Shown: piece by piece, positions 30,641 through 40,819 of the stretch | How the letters are laid out: each line of letters begins with the position of its first letter | How positions within the stretch are numbered: the stretch's first letter is position 1 | NCBI RefSeq assembly: GCF_018882415.1 | Contig: NZ_JACVOL010000001.1 | Location: 1,155,531-1,219,530, forward strand | Source of the DNA: Polynucleobacter sp. 86C-FISCH | GTDB taxonomy: Bacteria > Pseudomonadota > Gammaproteobacteria > Burkholderiales > Burkholderiaceae | Reading direction: 5' to 3' | Length of the DNA stretch: 64,000 bases | Translations under genes and position numbers: made by a program | The notes under the pieces: model-generated | The model's input: only the letters and a program-made list of their open reading frames with translations | Told to the model about the DNA's origin: nothing | Databases searched by the model: none

Positions 30641-31699
30641 ATGATTCTAGTAACTGGTGGTGCAGGCTTTATTGGTGGTAACTTTGTATTGGATTGGCTT
30701 GCTAATCCTGATGCCGAAGGGATAGTGAACTTAGACAAGTTAACGTATGCCGGTAATTTAGCAACATTAAGTTCGCTGGAGAAAGATTCGCGCCATGTAT
30801 TTGTGCACGGTGATATTGGCGATAAAGAATTGGTGACGAAGCTATTAAAGCAATACCAACCACGCGCAATCGTCAATTTTGCAGCTGAGAGCCATGTTGA
30901 TCGCTCCATTCATGGACCTGCCGAATTTGTACAAACTAATATTGTCGGCACATTTAATTTGCTCGAGTGTGCACGCGAGTATTGGAATGGTCTTGATGCT
31001 GCTGCTAAAGAACTATTCCGTTTTCATCATGTATCAACCGATGAGGTGTACGGTTCTTTGTCTGCAACAGATCCCGCATTTACCGAAACCAATTCCTATG
31101 AGCCAAATAGTCCTTACTCTGCATCTAAAGCAGCTTCAGACCACTTGGTGCGCGCTTGGTTTCATACATATGGCTTCCCGGTCGTAACAACAAATTGCTC
31201 TAATAACTATGGTCCGTATCACTTCCCGGAGAAGTTAATTCCTTTGGTGATATTGAATGCCTTAAATGGCAAACCATTACCTATTTATGGCGATGGCCAG
31301 CAAGTGCGTGATTGGCTGTACGTTGGTGATCATTGCTCTGCAATTCGAGAAGTGTTGGCTGAAGGCAAATTGGGCGAGACTTACAACATTGGAGGCTGGA
31401 ATGAAAAAGCCAATATTGATGTGGTGAAGACCATCTGCTCTATTTTGGATGATCTCAAGCCTCGGGTAGACGGTAAGTCCTACGTAGAACAAATTACTTT
31501 TGTAAAAGATCGTCCAGGCCACGATCGTCGCTATGCGATTGATGCTAGCAAGGTTGAGCGTGAGCTGGGTTGGCGTCCTGCCGAAACTTTTGATACAGGT
31601 ATTCGCAAGACGGTGCAGTGGTATTTGGATAATCCAACATGGATTGAGGGTGTTGTAAGCGGGTCTTATAGGGACTGGCTTAATAAGCAGTACAACTAA
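30641..31699 (+). CDS. rfbB: dTDP-glucose 4,6-dehydratase
   Basis: Second step of dTDP-L-rhamnose synthesis: NAD-dependent conversion of dTDP-glucose to the 4-keto-6-deoxy sugar. 352 residues of the extended SDR fold: [13 protein letters not shown] at the N-terminus, [12 protein letters not shown], the catalytic [11 protein letters not shown] and the [15 protein letters not shown]yr-Lys pair, then [18 protein letters not shown]. It starts the complete rfbBDAC set, whose genes follow each other by 2-43 bases on the plus strand. Confidence 0.98.
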   Translation: MILVTGGAGFIGGNFVLDWLANPDAEGIVNLDKLTYAGNLATLSSLEKDSRHVFVHGDIGDKELVTKLLKQYQPRAIVNFAAESHVDRSIHGPAEFVQTNIVGTFNLLECAREYWNGLDAAAKELFRFHHVSTDEVYGSLSATDPAFTETNSYEPNSPYSASKAASDHLVRAWFHTYGFPVVTTNCSNNYGPYHFPEKLIPLVILNALNGKPLPIYGDGQQVRDWLYVGDHCSAIREVLAEGKLGETYNIGGWNEKANIDVVKTICSILDDLKPRVDGKSYVEQITFVKDRPGHDRRYAIDASKVERELGWRPAETFDTGIRKTVQWYLDNPTWIEGVVSGSYRDWLNKQYN

Positions 31700-31717
31700 T
31701 AGGTTGTTCAAGCACTT

Positions 31718-32704
31718 ATGAATATTTTGATTTTTGGTAAGGATGGGCAACTAGGAAAAGCTTTCAAAAGTCTTTTTGATGTCGCAGCACTTCCTAAGGG
31801 CACGAGTATTCAGTATGTAGGGCGCGCTGAATGTGATTTAAGTGATGGCGATGCATTGAATGCCTTGCTTGCTAATGCAAGTCCAGATCTCATTATTAAT
31901 GCCTCGGCCTATACCGCTGTTGATAAGGCCGAAACCGATTTGGATATGGCTTATGCAATCAATGCGCGTGCACCAGAGTTGATGGCGCTATGTGCCGCCA
32001 AAGAAAGCGCCACCTTTTTGCACTATTCCACGGATTATGTCTTTGATGGCAGCAAAGATGGTTGGTATGTTGAAGGCGATGTTCGCAATCCATTGGGCGC
32101 CTATGGTAAGAGTAAAGCGGCTGGCGAAATTGCGATAGAACAAGCATTTATAAATTCAGATAAAAATATACCTCAGGGTCGGTTTGCAGTTTTCCGTACA
32201 AGCTGGGTGTATGGGGATGGCGGTAATTTCATTCGCACAATGTTGCGTTTAGCAAAAGACCGCGAAGAGTTAAAAGTCATTCATGATCAGTATGGTGCTC
32301 CGACGAGTGCGGAATGGCTTGCGGAGGTGAGCCTCGGTTTGGCACTCAATTCTGATTTTGAGCTCAAGCCGTTTCAATCGGGCATTTATCACGCCGTACC
32401 GGCAGGTGAAACTACTTGGTATGGTTTAGCCTCTTTTGCGATTAAAGCCGCTCTAGATGCCGGCATTGATCTCAAGGCCAAGCCAGGAGCTATCAAGCCG
32501 ATTTTGGCGGTTGAATACCCTTTGCCAGCGCCTAGGCCTATGAATTCCCGCATGGACAGCGCTAAATTGCGTACCGCTCTTCAAGATGGTGCTTCAGAAG
32601 CTTCAAACTCTTATAATGAACCCCAAAATGTGCCGATTTTCCCTGCTTGGGACGGCATGGTTCAACAATATGTATCCAAGCTGGTCAAAGAAGGTTTGAT
32701 TTAA
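31718..32704 (+). CDS. rfbD: dTDP-4-dehydrorhamnose reductase
   Basis: Last step of dTDP-L-rhamnose synthesis: NAD(P)H reduction of the 4-keto sugar. 328 residues, slightly long for RmlD because of a ~25-residue insert near the end (QDGASEASNSYNEPQNVPIF). Visible motifs are ILIFGKDGQLGKAF, INASAYTAVDKAE, HYSTDYVFDGS with the catalytic context, and PLGAYGKSKAAGE (Tyr-x3-Lys). It precedes rfbA by 43 bases and is part of the same transcription unit. Confidence 0.96.
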   Translation: MNILIFGKDGQLGKAFKSLFDVAALPKGTSIQYVGRAECDLSDGDALNALLANASPDLIINASAYTAVDKAETDLDMAYAINARAPELMALCAAKESATFLHYSTDYVFDGSKDGWYVEGDVRNPLGAYGKSKAAGEIAIEQAFINSDKNIPQGRFAVFRTSWVYGDGGNFIRTMLRLAKDREELKVIHDQYGAPTSAEWLAEVSLGLALNSDFELKPFQSGIYHAVPAGETTWYGLASFAIKAALDAGIDLKAKPGAIKPILAVEYPLPAPRPMNSRMDSAKLRTALQDGASEASNSYNEPQNVPIFPAWDGMVQQYVSKLVKEGLI

Positions 32705-32747
32705 ATGCCTCTTCACCCCTTGAGATGCTGAAATAAGGGTATGAAGA

Positions 32748-33677
32748 ATGACGGTAAATCGTAAAGGTATTATTTTGGCAGGCGGCTCTGGAACACGCTT
32801 GTATCCAGTCACTCAAGCGGTTTCTAAGCAACTGATGCCGGTCTACGATAAGCCTATGGTGTACTACCCACTTAGCACATTGATGCTTGCAGGTATTCGT
32901 GACATTTTGCTCATTTCTACACCGCACGACACCCCACGTTTTACTGAGCTCCTAGGCGATGGTTCGCAATGGGGTCTCAATATTCAATATTGCGTTCAAC
33001 CCTCTCCAGATGGTTTGGCACAAGCATTTACTTTAGGAAAAAACTTTGTTGGCAATGATCCAAGTGCTTTAGTACTTGGGGATAATATTTTTTATGGTCA
33101 TGAGTTGGTAGACCAACTCAATAGTGCCAATGCGAGAACTGTTGGAGCATCTGTATTTGCTTATCACGTGAATGATCCAGAGCGTTATGGCGTTGTAGAG
33201 TTTGATAAAGACTACAAAGCACTCTCCATCGAAGAGAAGCCTCTCAAACCCAGAAGTAGTTACGCGGTGACTGGTCTTTATTTTTACGATAACCAAGTAT
33301 GTGATATTGCCGCTTCCATTAAGCCTAGTGCGCGTGGTGAGCTCGAGATTACCGACGTCAATCGTGTGTATTTAGAAAAGAATGAATTAAGCGTTGAAAT
33401 CATGGGCCGTGGCTTTGCTTGGCTCGATACCGGAACGCATGATTCTCTGTTGGATGCAGCTGGGTTTATCGCGACTTTGCAAAAGCGCCAGGGCCTCATG
33501 GTGGCATGCCCCGAGGAGATTGCTTATCGTCAGGGCTGGATTAGTGCTGAAGCAGTGCAAAAGGTTGCCGCTCAGTTAAGTAAGAATAGCTATGGACAGT
33601 ATCTTGGTAAGATTTTGAATGAGTTAAATAACTCTGCTCAGCCCGTATCTTTGTCGCATAAAAAAATTATCGGATAA
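32748..33677 (+). CDS. rfbA: glucose-1-phosphate thymidylyltransferase
   Basis: First step of dTDP-L-rhamnose synthesis: dTTP plus glucose-1-phosphate to dTDP-glucose. 309 residues. The nucleotidyl-transfer signature [16 protein letters not shown] is at the N-terminus, followed by [20 protein letters not shown], the metal aspartate in LGDNIFYG and [22 protein letters not shown]. Start ATG 32748 has a leader with only weak ribosome-site character (GAAGA). Confidence 0.98.
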   Translation: MTVNRKGIILAGGSGTRLYPVTQAVSKQLMPVYDKPMVYYPLSTLMLAGIRDILLISTPHDTPRFTELLGDGSQWGLNIQYCVQPSPDGLAQAFTLGKNFVGNDPSALVLGDNIFYGHELVDQLNSANARTVGASVFAYHVNDPERYGVVEFDKDYKALSIEEKPLKPRSSYAVTGLYFYDNQVCDIAASIKPSARGELEITDVNRVYLEKNELSVEIMGRGFAWLDTGTHDSLLDAAGFIATLQKRQGLMVACPEEIAYRQGWISAEAVQKVAAQLSKNSYGQYLGKILNELNNSAQPVSLSHKKIIG

Positions 33678-33679
33678 AC

Positions 33680-34240
33680 ATGTCCACTAAGTTATTGATT
33701 ACGCCTACTGCGATTCATGATGTATTTATTGTGGAGCCTAAAGTATTTGGAGATGAGCGAGGTTGGTTTACCGAATCTTTTAATGCTGAAGACTTCGCTG
33801 CTGCTACTGGATTGAATGTTCAATTTGTTCAAGACAATCATTCCTTTTCTCGTCAGTGGACTTTGCGTGGTCTGCATTATCAGCTAGAGAAAACTCAAGG
33901 CAAGTTAGTACGCGTGGTTGCTGGAAGCGTATTTGACGTGGCAGTTGATATTCGTAAAGACTCACCAACTTATGGCAAATGGGTAGGGGTTGAATTAAGC
34001 GCTGAAAACCATAAGCAACTCTGGATTCCTGCAAAGCTTGCTCACGGCTTTTTAGTACTTTCGCCAACCGCAGAGTTTCTTTACAAAACCACCGATTACT
34101 ATCATCCGCAAAGCGAAGCTTGCTTGGCCTGGAATGATCCTAAGGTGGCAATTGAGTGGCCTTTGCCGGCCGGCATTCAACCCAATATGAATGCCAAGGA
34201 TGCAGCTGGTCTTGCGTGGGATGCAGCTCCTAAGTTTTAA
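33680..34240 (+). CDS. rfbC: dTDP-4-dehydrorhamnose 3,5-epimerase
   Basis: Double epimerisation step of dTDP-L-rhamnose synthesis. 186 residues of the cupin-type RmlC fold: VFGDERGWFTESFN, the catalytic HSFSRQWTLRGLHYQLE with its histidine, GSVFDVAVDIRKDSPTYGKWVG, and IPAKLAHGFLVLSPTAEFLYKTTDYY. It follows rfbA by two bases. With all four enzymes present the cell can make dTDP-L-rhamnose for the glycan built by the neighbouring transferases. Confidence 0.97.
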   Translation: MSTKLLITPTAIHDVFIVEPKVFGDERGWFTESFNAEDFAAATGLNVQFVQDNHSFSRQWTLRGLHYQLEKTQGKLVRVVAGSVFDVAVDIRKDSPTYGKWVGVELSAENHKQLWIPAKLAHGFLVLSPTAEFLYKTTDYYHPQSEACLAWNDPKVAIEWPLPAGIQPNMNAKDAAGLAWDAAPKF

Positions 34241-34278
34241 GTCTCTTTTGCTTTATTCAAAAGTAAGATAATGCTCAT

Positions 34279-35331
34279 ATGAGCAATGCATCTATTGATA
34301 CCAAACCCCCCAAGATTCTATTGGTAAAACTCTCCTCATTAGGGGATGTATTGCATAACCTGCCAATCGTTTGGGATCTGCGGACACGTTTACCTGATGC
34401 TCAAATTGATTGGGTAGTTGAAGAGGGGTATGTTCACCTACTGACGCCGTTGTTATCTAAGAATGGTTTTAAAGGGATTGACCGCATCATTCCTTTTGGT
34501 TTGCGTCGCTGGAAAAAGAATCTTCTGCAGCTATCTACTTGGAAAGAATTCTTTGCATTTAAGAAGCAGCTTCAGAAAGTCTCCTATGACATTCTGATTG
34601 AAACTCAAGGCCTTTTGAAATCCGCTATTGTGTGTTCCTTGGCGAAGAAGTCTTCAAATGCAGTGATTGCAGGATTGGCTAATGCCACTGAGTTTTCTGG
34701 ATATGAGCCAATTGCCAGATCTTTCTACAACCAATCTGTACAGGTGCCCATCCAATGTCATGCGGTAGATCGCTCGCGCTGGGTGATGTCCTCTGCTTTA
34801 GATTGGCCATTGCTTGAGCGTTCGAGTGCCCCGCAGTTTTATTCTCCGGAATACATTCAATCTTTGAAGTTACCGGCCAAGCTAGTCTCTGAGCAGTTGC
34901 TTGCTCCATATGTTTTGTGTTTTCACTCAACGGCTAGAGAGGCTAAGCGTTGGCCTAATAGTGATTGGATTGCTCTCGGTAAGGAGTTATCTAGCCGCGG
35001 TTATCAAGTGGTTCTTCCTTGGGGGAATGTAGCTGAGCAAGCAGTTAGTAGAGAAATCGCTGCACAAATTCCGAATGCCTTAGTTCCACCAGCATTCTCA
35101 ATTGAGGATGCTTTTGGTGTGATTGCCGGCGCTGCATTAGCAGTCGGCGTTGATACCGGCCTAACGCATTTAGCAGCAGTGCTCAACAAGCCCACAGTTG
35201 AAATTTATTGTGATTCCCCGCTGTGGAAAACCGAAGGGTATTGGTCGAAGAATATTCGCAATGTGGGAGATATTCAAAAGCCTCCGACAGTAGCCCAAGT
35301 GCTTGAGGCCGCGTCTGAATTACTGCCTTAA
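34279..35331 (+). CDS. waaC: lipopolysaccharide heptosyltransferase I
   Basis: GT9 enzyme adding the first L-glycero-D-manno-heptose to Kdo2-lipid A at the inner membrane face. 350 residues. It opens with ILLVKLSSLGDVLHNLPIVWDL, the WaaC signature, and carries LIETQGLLKSAIVCSL, the FHSTAREAKRWPNSDW donor-site block and VGVDTGLTHLAAVLNKPTVEIY. It is 38 bases from rfbC, linking the rhamnose genes to LPS core assembly. The tolC-like gene converges on it with 12 bases between stops. Confidence 0.95.
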   Translation: MSNASIDTKPPKILLVKLSSLGDVLHNLPIVWDLRTRLPDAQIDWVVEEGYVHLLTPLLSKNGFKGIDRIIPFGLRRWKKNLLQLSTWKEFFAFKKQLQKVSYDILIETQGLLKSAIVCSLAKKSSNAVIAGLANATEFSGYEPIARSFYNQSVQVPIQCHAVDRSRWVMSSALDWPLLERSSAPQFYSPEYIQSLKLPAKLVSEQLLAPYVLCFHSTAREAKRWPNSDWIALGKELSSRGYQVVLPWGNVAEQAVSREIAAQIPNALVPPAFSIEDAFGVIAGAALAVGVDTGLTHLAAVLNKPTVEIYCDSPLWKTEGYWSKNIRNVGDIQKPPTVAQVLEAASELLP

Positions 35332-35343
35332 TTAATGCTTTAG

Positions 35344-36969
35344 TTATCGCAGTAAGGAGTTAATAGCGACTAAGTCTGCATCTGTTAATGCAGCTGCATG
35401 AGCCTTCAGCTTGATTGCATTGAGAATAGTGTTGTAGCGTGCTTGCTGCAGTAATGAACGCGTATTAATTAATGAATCCAATGCAATCAATACATCGATA
35501 TTAATTAAAGTACCAACTTGAAAGCCTAGCTTGCTTGACTCAAGGGCAGACGAGGTAGAACGCTCTGCTGCTTCATAAGCTTTCACGCTAGCCAATCCAC
35601 CGTAGAACCCGGTGAACGCAGCGCGCGTGTTTTGAGCTGCCGTACGTCTGGAGTTGTCGTAGTTTGCCTTGGCGGCATCAACAAGGGCAGCATTTTGACG
35701 GATGACTGAGCTGTTAAAGCCGCCCGATACCAATGGAATAGTCATTTGCAATGCCACGGTGTTGTTATACACATTGGTGCTAGCAGGTGTGTAGTTATTA
35801 GGTGTTCCGTTTGAGGTGTTGTACCCGCTTGTGCCTACTAAATTTACGGTTGGATAGTTTAAGGCTTGAGCGCCACGATAAGTACTCTCTGCAAGATTTA
35901 CAGAGAGTTGGCCGGCTAGCACATTGAAGTTCGCAGCCTCAGCTTGATTTATCCAATCATCTAAAGTTTGGCCCGGTGGCAAATGCGGATTCACGCTCTC
36001 AGCAATCGGATTACCATTTGCATCTTTAGATTTGCTGCGTGGATCTCTTAATACACCCTCAATCTTGGCATCTTTCACTAAGGGCTTCAATGCACCTACC
36101 GGGCGGCCTACGATTTGTTCCAGAACACCGCGCTTCACAATAAGGTCCGCTTGCGCAGTGATTTCTTGTGAGGTTGCTAAATCCATTGCTGCTTGCGCAG
36201 TATTCACATCCACAATAGTTGCTAAGCCGGCATCAAATTTTGCTTGCGCAACTTCTAGTTGTTGTTTGATTAAATCTTTTTTATTTTTATATAGCGCTAC
36301 ATTGTCTTGACTGGTCAGCGTATCAAAGTAAGCCTGTGATACTCGTAAGATCAAATCTTGCTGCGCCAAGAAAAAGCGCATATCCGCTAATTTGGTATTG
36401 AGATCACCTTGTTTGAATAGCTCTAGTGCGCCAACGTTGAATACGGGCTGCGTTAAGGTAACCGTATAACTCTTTTGATCAAAGACTCGTGAGTTACCAG
36501 CATTATTTGAGACTACAGTGCTGCCGGTGCCGTGTTGATAGTAGCGAGTGCCCCCAGGTGTGGCATTGGCCTGCGGCATGAGCAAGGAGAAGCCCTGCCA
36601 ATAGAGCTCTTTACTGGCTTGGTAGTTAAAGCGTGCCGCTGTTAAAACAGGGTCACTAAATGCAGCCTCTTGATAAAGCTGAATCAAATCATTTAATTGA
36701 CCCCTGGTATCGCTAGTCTTGCTTCCATTCAAATTGGATGGGGCTGAAATCGTCGGCAAAGCTGGCTTGGTCGGTGGTGGGGCTATCTGAGGAGGCTGCT
36801 CTAGGCCAATCAGGGTTGAGGCGCTCATTGGGGTCGGTAGAGCTGGCCTTGGGGCTGCATTGGGGCTTTGAGCCATGACATTACCAGACCAGGCATTCCA
36901 GCCGAGCGCTTGACTAAGGATCAAACCAAAGGCGGTAAGTCGAGAAAGTCTAAAGCGGCTTGGGGTCAT
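35344..36969 (-). CDS. TolC family outer-membrane efflux protein
   Basis: A 541-residue outer-membrane channel of the TolC/OEP family. A signal peptide (LTAFGLILSQALGWNAWSG, Ala-rich cut near residue 33) is followed by a Pro/Ala-rich stretch to ~75, then the paired coiled-coil repeats: LNDLIQLYQEAAFSDPVLTA, DLILRVSQAYFDTLTSQDN, and in the second half ALQMTIPLVSGGFNSSVIRQ and FQVGTLINIDVLIALDSL. It resembles type I secretion outer-membrane components, but no ABC or membrane-fusion gene adjoins it. uppP lies divergently 120 bases away. Confidence 0.9.
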   Translation of the reverse strand: MTPSRFRLSRLTAFGLILSQALGWNAWSGNVMAQSPNAAPRPALPTPMSASTLIGLEQPPQIAPPPTKPALPTISAPSNLNGSKTSDTRGQLNDLIQLYQEAAFSDPVLTAARFNYQASKELYWQGFSLLMPQANATPGGTRYYQHGTGSTVVSNNAGNSRVFDQKSYTVTLTQPVFNVGALELFKQGDLNTKLADMRFFLAQQDLILRVSQAYFDTLTSQDNVALYKNKKDLIKQQLEVAQAKFDAGLATIVDVNTAQAAMDLATSQEITAQADLIVKRGVLEQIVGRPVGALKPLVKDAKIEGVLRDPRSKSKDANGNPIAESVNPHLPPGQTLDDWINQAEAANFNVLAGQLSVNLAESTYRGAQALNYPTVNLVGTSGYNTSNGTPNNYTPASTNVYNNTVALQMTIPLVSGGFNSSVIRQNAALVDAAKANYDNSRRTAAQNTRAAFTGFYGGLASVKAYEAAERSTSSALESSKLGFQVGTLINIDVLIALDSLINTRSLLQQARYNTILNAIKLKAHAAALTDADLVAINSLLR

Positions 36970-37089
36970 GTAATTCAGATACTTTTCAATGTGGCATGCA
37001 GTTTAAGGCCAATTTATTCAAATTGCTCATTTAGACACTATTTTGCCAAAACCTCTAGATTGCCCCTCTATACCTATAAAATTTAGGAT

Positions 37090-37935
37090 ATGGATCTAAT
37101 TTTGTTATTAAAAGCAGTCATTCTGGGGGTGGTAGAGGGATTAACGGAGTTTTTGCCGATCTCTAGCACTGGGCATCTGATTTTGGTTGGCGATTTGCTC
37201 GACTTTAATGATGACCGAGGCAAGGCATTTGAAGTCATTATTCAGTTTGGCGCCATTCTGGCGGTGTGCTGGGAATTCCGTGAAAAGCTTCTAAAGGTTG
37301 CCACTTCTTTTTCAGGCAGCCCTGCGTCTCGTCGTTTTGTTTTGAATCTACTGATCGCCTCTATTCCTGCAATGGGCTTAGCTTTTCTATTTGGCAAATA
37401 CATCAAGGCAGTACTTTTCGCCCCAATTCCGGTAGCGAGTGCTTTTATTGTTGGCGCACTTATTATTTTTTGGGCTGAGCGTCGTCAACAAAATCTCACA
37501 GATGTTTCTACGCGTATTCAGTCGGTAGATGATTTGAGTCCATTAGATGCACTCAAGGTTGGGTTGGCGCAATGTGCCGCGCTGATACCCGGAACATCGC
37601 GTTCGGGAGCAACGATTATTGGTGGCATGTTATTTGGCTTACCGCGCGCTGTTGCTACTGAGTTTTCTTTCTTTTTAGCTATCCCAGTAATTGGTGGTGC
37701 TACGGCTTATGAGTTATTGAAGTTGTGGAAGAATCCCGTAGCCTTTTCTGGTGAATTTACTCTTGCTATCGTGGTAGGTTTTATTGCCGCCTTTATCTCT
37801 GCATTTGTTTGTGTGCGCTGGTTGATTCACTATGTAGCGCACCATAACTTCATTCCATTTGCTTGGTATCGAATCGCTTTTGGATTGCTAGTTTTATTTA
37901 CTTCTTACACAGGCTTAATTGCCTGGTCTCACTAA
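37090..37935 (+). CDS. uppP: undecaprenyl-diphosphatase UppP (BacA)
   Basis: Inner-membrane phosphatase that recycles undecaprenyl pyrophosphate to the monophosphate carrier used for peptidoglycan and O-antigen. 281 residues with about eight membrane segments. The two active-site blocks are clear: [17 protein letters not shown] at ~18-34 and [17 protein letters not shown] at ~163-179. Raised dosage gives bacitracin resistance in other bacteria. Placed just beyond the glycan locus, it supplies the carrier such a pathway would use. Confidence 0.97.
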   Translation: MDLILLLKAVILGVVEGLTEFLPISSTGHLILVGDLLDFNDDRGKAFEVIIQFGAILAVCWEFREKLLKVATSFSGSPASRRFVLNLLIASIPAMGLAFLFGKYIKAVLFAPIPVASAFIVGALIIFWAERRQQNLTDVSTRIQSVDDLSPLDALKVGLAQCAALIPGTSRSGATIIGGMLFGLPRAVATEFSFFLAIPVIGGATAYELLKLWKNPVAFSGEFTLAIVVGFIAAFISAFVCVRWLIHYVAHHNFIPFAWYRIAFGLLVLFTSYTGLIAWSH

Positions 37936-37956
37936 TTTAAGCCCACGGAATTTAAT

Positions 37957-38421
37957 ATGGATGCATCCATTGACGCAATTACCAATAATATTCAGCTGGC
38001 TTTGGCCCCTGTATTTTTATTGACTGCAGTTGCCACTTTGATTAACGCGATTTCCGGGCGCCTGGCCAGATCGGTTGATCGGATGCGTGAAATTAGACGA
38101 GCGATTAATGAAGGATTGGTTAAGGATGCTGTTTTATTGCAGCATATGAATAAAGAAGCCGATGAAGCTCAAATTCGTGGTCGTCTTTGTACTGCCGCTA
38201 TCTTTTTTGACGTTCTGAGCGGCGTTTTTATTTCCCTTACTGTTCTTGAATTATTTTTCTTTCAAGCTGGCGCAGTTCGTTCATTACAAACGATGTATGT
38301 CATTTGGACTTTTGTATTGGGCCTCATATTTTTTATGACATCACTTTCAATAGTGCTTGCTGAAATTGTTTATGCCTATCGCTCGGCAGGGTGGAATACA
38401 CCAAGCAGCAACAGCAAATGA
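37957..38421 (+). CDS. DUF2721 family membrane protein
   Basis: A 154-residue predicted inner-membrane protein of the DUF2721 family, function unknown. Three hydrophobic segments lie near residues 12-30, 85-108 and 115-140. Between the first two is a charged helix, [19 protein letters not shown], typical of the family. The stop overlaps the trmB start (ATGA), so the two are likely translated together, but no functional tie to tRNA modification is implied. Confidence 0.85.
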   Translation: MDASIDAITNNIQLALAPVFLLTAVATLINAISGRLARSVDRMREIRRAINEGLVKDAVLLQHMNKEADEAQIRGRLCTAAIFFDVLSGVFISLTVLELFFFQAGAVRSLQTMYVIWTFVLGLIFFMTSLSIVLAEIVYAYRSAGWNTPSSNSK

Positions 38422-39197
38422 TAAGAACTGACCGCATTCGTTCTTTTGTTTTAAGGGCCGGTAGAACCACAGCTGGTCAGCAGCGCGCTATTGAGGAGTT
38501 GGGTCCTCAGTTTTTAATTCCTTACCAAGCTGCTAATCTCAATTTAAATGAGGCATTTCAAGGTTCAAGCAAGCCAAAGATTCTTGAGATTGGTTTTGGC
38601 ATGGGTGAGACGACTGCCAAGATCGCCGCACTAAGATCTGAGGATGATTTTTTGGCAATTGAGGTTCATCCACCGGGTGTGGGTGCATTGCTCAAACTCA
38701 TTGGTGAAAATCAATTAACCAATTTACGCTTAATTCGCCACGATGCTGTTGAGGTGCTTGAGCAGATGATTGCCCAAGATTCATTAGATGGCATTCATAT
38801 TTATTTTGCAGATCCATGGCATAAGAAGCGTCACCACAAGCGCCGCTTGATTCAGGCGGAGTTTGTCCGTTTATTGGTTTCTAGATTAAAGCCTGGTGGC
38901 TATTTGCATTTGGCCACTGATTGGCATAACTATGCTGAGCAAATGCTCTTGGTATTAAATGCTGAGCCTACTTTGCAAAATACTTCTAGTGATTTGGTAA
39001 AGATTGAAACCTTTGATGTTTCCGATGTAGCCAAGCCAGAGGAAACGCCAAATGAGTTTAAGCCAACGCTTGAGCAATTAAATACACAGCACGCTGGCTA
39101 TGTTGAGAGACCAGCTTATCGCCCGGTCACGAAGTTTGAAAACCGCGGCATCAAACTAGGCCACGGTGTTTGGGATCTGGTTTATAAGAAGAAATAA
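38418..39197 (+). CDS. trmB: tRNA (guanine46-N7)-methyltransferase
   Basis: Adds m7G at position 46 of tRNA variable loops using SAM. ATG 38418 ([18 protein letters not shown]) gives 259 residues; an earlier in-frame start at 38391 lies inside the DUF2721 gene. Motifs: [16 protein letters not shown] (SAM site), [15 protein letters not shown], and [18 protein letters not shown], the conserved PWxKxRHxKRR block, with the late [13 protein letters not shown] region. Overlaps the previous stop by 4 bases. Confidence 0.96.
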   Translation: MIRTDRIRSFVLRAGRTTAGQQRAIEELGPQFLIPYQAANLNLNEAFQGSSKPKILEIGFGMGETTAKIAALRSEDDFLAIEVHPPGVGALLKLIGENQLTNLRLIRHDAVEVLEQMIAQDSLDGIHIYFADPWHKKRHHKRRLIQAEFVRLLVSRLKPGGYLHLATDWHNYAEQMLLVLNAEPTLQNTSSDLVKIETFDVSDVAKPEETPNEFKPTLEQLNTQHAGYVERPAYRPVTKFENRGIKLGHGVWDLVYKKK

Positions 39198-39237
39198 AAA
39201 AATTTGGAAATGTAAATGTCAGCAGGGCTTAGCTTGC

Positions 39238-40710
39238 TTATAAACCGATACAGACATATTTCATTTCGAGATATTCATCCATACCGTAAACGCTACCTTC
39301 TCGGCCCAAGCCTGATTGTTTGATGCCGCCAAAGGGGGCAACCTCATTGGAGATGAGGCCGGTGTTTACGCCGACCATTCCGTACTCCAAAGCCTCTGCT
39401 ACTTTCCAAATGCGACCGATGTCACGGCTATAGAAGTAAGAGGCCAGACCAAATTGACTGCTGTTTGCCAGCTGAATGACTTCTTCATCGCTTTCAAAAG
39501 GAATGATTGGTGCAATAGGGCCAAATGTTTCTTCGTAAGTAATGAGCATTTGGCTATTGACGTTGGATAGGATCGTTGGCTCGTAAAAGTTCTTTCCTTC
39601 AACAGATGGTTTGCCACCAGTAACCAGTTTGGCACCTTTGCTAATGGCATCAGCGACATGCTTTTTCACTTTTTCAAGGGCAGCAGTTTCAATCAGTGGT
39701 CCCTGAGTAATGCCGGCTTGCATGCCGTTACCTACCTTGATGACTTCAAGAGCTTTAGCAAATTTCTCCACAAAAGCATCTTGCACTTTTTTATGAACGT
39801 AAAAACGATTTGCACAAACGCAGGTTTGACCTGAGTTTCTAAATTTAGAGGCCATGGCACCAGTAACGGCTGCATCAATATCGGCATCTTCAAAAACAAT
39901 AAATGGGGCGTGCCCACCTAACTCGAGAGCCAGTTTCTTTACTGTAGGAGCGCATTGCTCCATGAGGATGCGACCAACTTCTGTCGAGCCTGTAAAGGAA
40001 AGGTGGCGAACTGTAGGTGATGCGCAGAGTGTTTTGCCTATGGCAATTGATTGATTGGCATCTGCTGTGATGATGTTAATAACACCATCAGGTACGCCAG
40101 CACGCTTTGCTAGTTCAGCCAATGCCAATGCTGAGAGTGGTGTAAGTTCTGCAGGTTTAATCACAATCGTGCAGCCGGCGGCCATGGCTGGTGCAATTTT
40201 GCGGGTAATCATGGCAATCGGAAAATTCCAAGGAGTGATTGCTACACAAACCCCGATCGGTTGCTTGAGAACCATTAGGCGCTTATCGCCCCAGGTGGTG
40301 CTCAAAATAGAGCCTTCAACCCGTTTCGCTTCTTCAGCAAACCATTCCACAAAAGAAGCGCCGTATGCTACTTCACCTGCTGCTTCAGCAAGAGGCTTGC
40401 CTTGCTCAAGTGTCATTAAGGTAGCGAGATCTTGTGTATTGGCAATAATCAGATCAAACCATTTGCGCATGATTTGCGCACGCTCTTTTGCTAGCTTGCT
40501 ACGCCATGCTGGCAGTGCTTTTTCTGCGGCGGTGATGGCGAGTTCGGCATCAGTCGTTGCAAGATTAGCAACATGAGCGATGACTTCATCAGTAGCGGGG
40601 TTATTAACTGCAAAGGTATTTTTAGAGTCCAGCCATTGACCGTTTATGAAGGCTGCCTCTTTAAAAAGGCTGGAGTCTTTTAGTTGGGTGCGAATATCTA
40701 CTTTTTGCAT
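39238..40710 (-). CDS. gabD: NAD(P)-dependent succinate-semialdehyde dehydrogenase
   Basis: Oxidises succinate semialdehyde to succinate, ending GABA catabolism. 490 residues, a full aldehyde dehydrogenase: ITPWNFPIAMITRKIAPAMA (cofactor site), SFTGSTEVGRILM, the general base glutamate in LELGGHAPFIVF and the catalytic cysteine in NSGQTCVCANRFYV. The best match is the GabD subgroup, although glutarate-semialdehyde dehydrogenase is hard to exclude. No gabT is adjacent. Separated from the nusB operon by a terminator, so it has its own promoter. Confidence 0.9.
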   Translation of the reverse strand: MQKVDIRTQLKDSSLFKEAAFINGQWLDSKNTFAVNNPATDEVIAHVANLATTDAELAITAAEKALPAWRSKLAKERAQIMRKWFDLIIANTQDLATLMTLEQGKPLAEAAGEVAYGASFVEWFAEEAKRVEGSILSTTWGDKRLMVLKQPIGVCVAITPWNFPIAMITRKIAPAMAAGCTIVIKPAELTPLSALALAELAKRAGVPDGVINIITADANQSIAIGKTLCASPTVRHLSFTGSTEVGRILMEQCAPTVKKLALELGGHAPFIVFEDADIDAAVTGAMASKFRNSGQTCVCANRFYVHKKVQDAFVEKFAKALEVIKVGNGMQAGITQGPLIETAALEKVKKHVADAISKGAKLVTGGKPSVEGKNFYEPTILSNVNSQMLITYEETFGPIAPIIPFESDEEVIQLANSSQFGLASYFYSRDIGRIWKVAEALEYGMVGVNTGLISNEVAPFGGIKQSGLGREGSVYGMDEYLEMKYVCIGL

Positions 40711-40758
40711 GATGTCTGACCTTGATATGGATGCAAATCATTTTATCCCCTAACAAGT

Positions 40759-40792
40759 AAAAAAGCCTCCAGGCACGTACGCTTGGAGGCTT
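40759..40792 (-). terminator. rho-independent terminator of the ribB-ribH-nusB operon
   Basis: Nine-base arms AAGCCTCCA (40763-40771) and TGGAGGCTT (40784-40792) around a 12-base loop. On the minus strand the stem runs straight into six T bases (complement of the A-run 40759-40764). It lies 28 bases after the nusB stop. Confidence 0.9.
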
Positions 40793-40819
40793 AGCTTCTT
40801 AACAGCTGGCAACTTAGTA

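Noticed and set aside
40055..40576. 173-residue open frame on the plus strand inside gabD
   Set aside because: Exactly antisense to a well-supported aldehyde dehydrogenase; Ser/Arg/Ala-rich shadow composition, no ribosome site or family resemblance.
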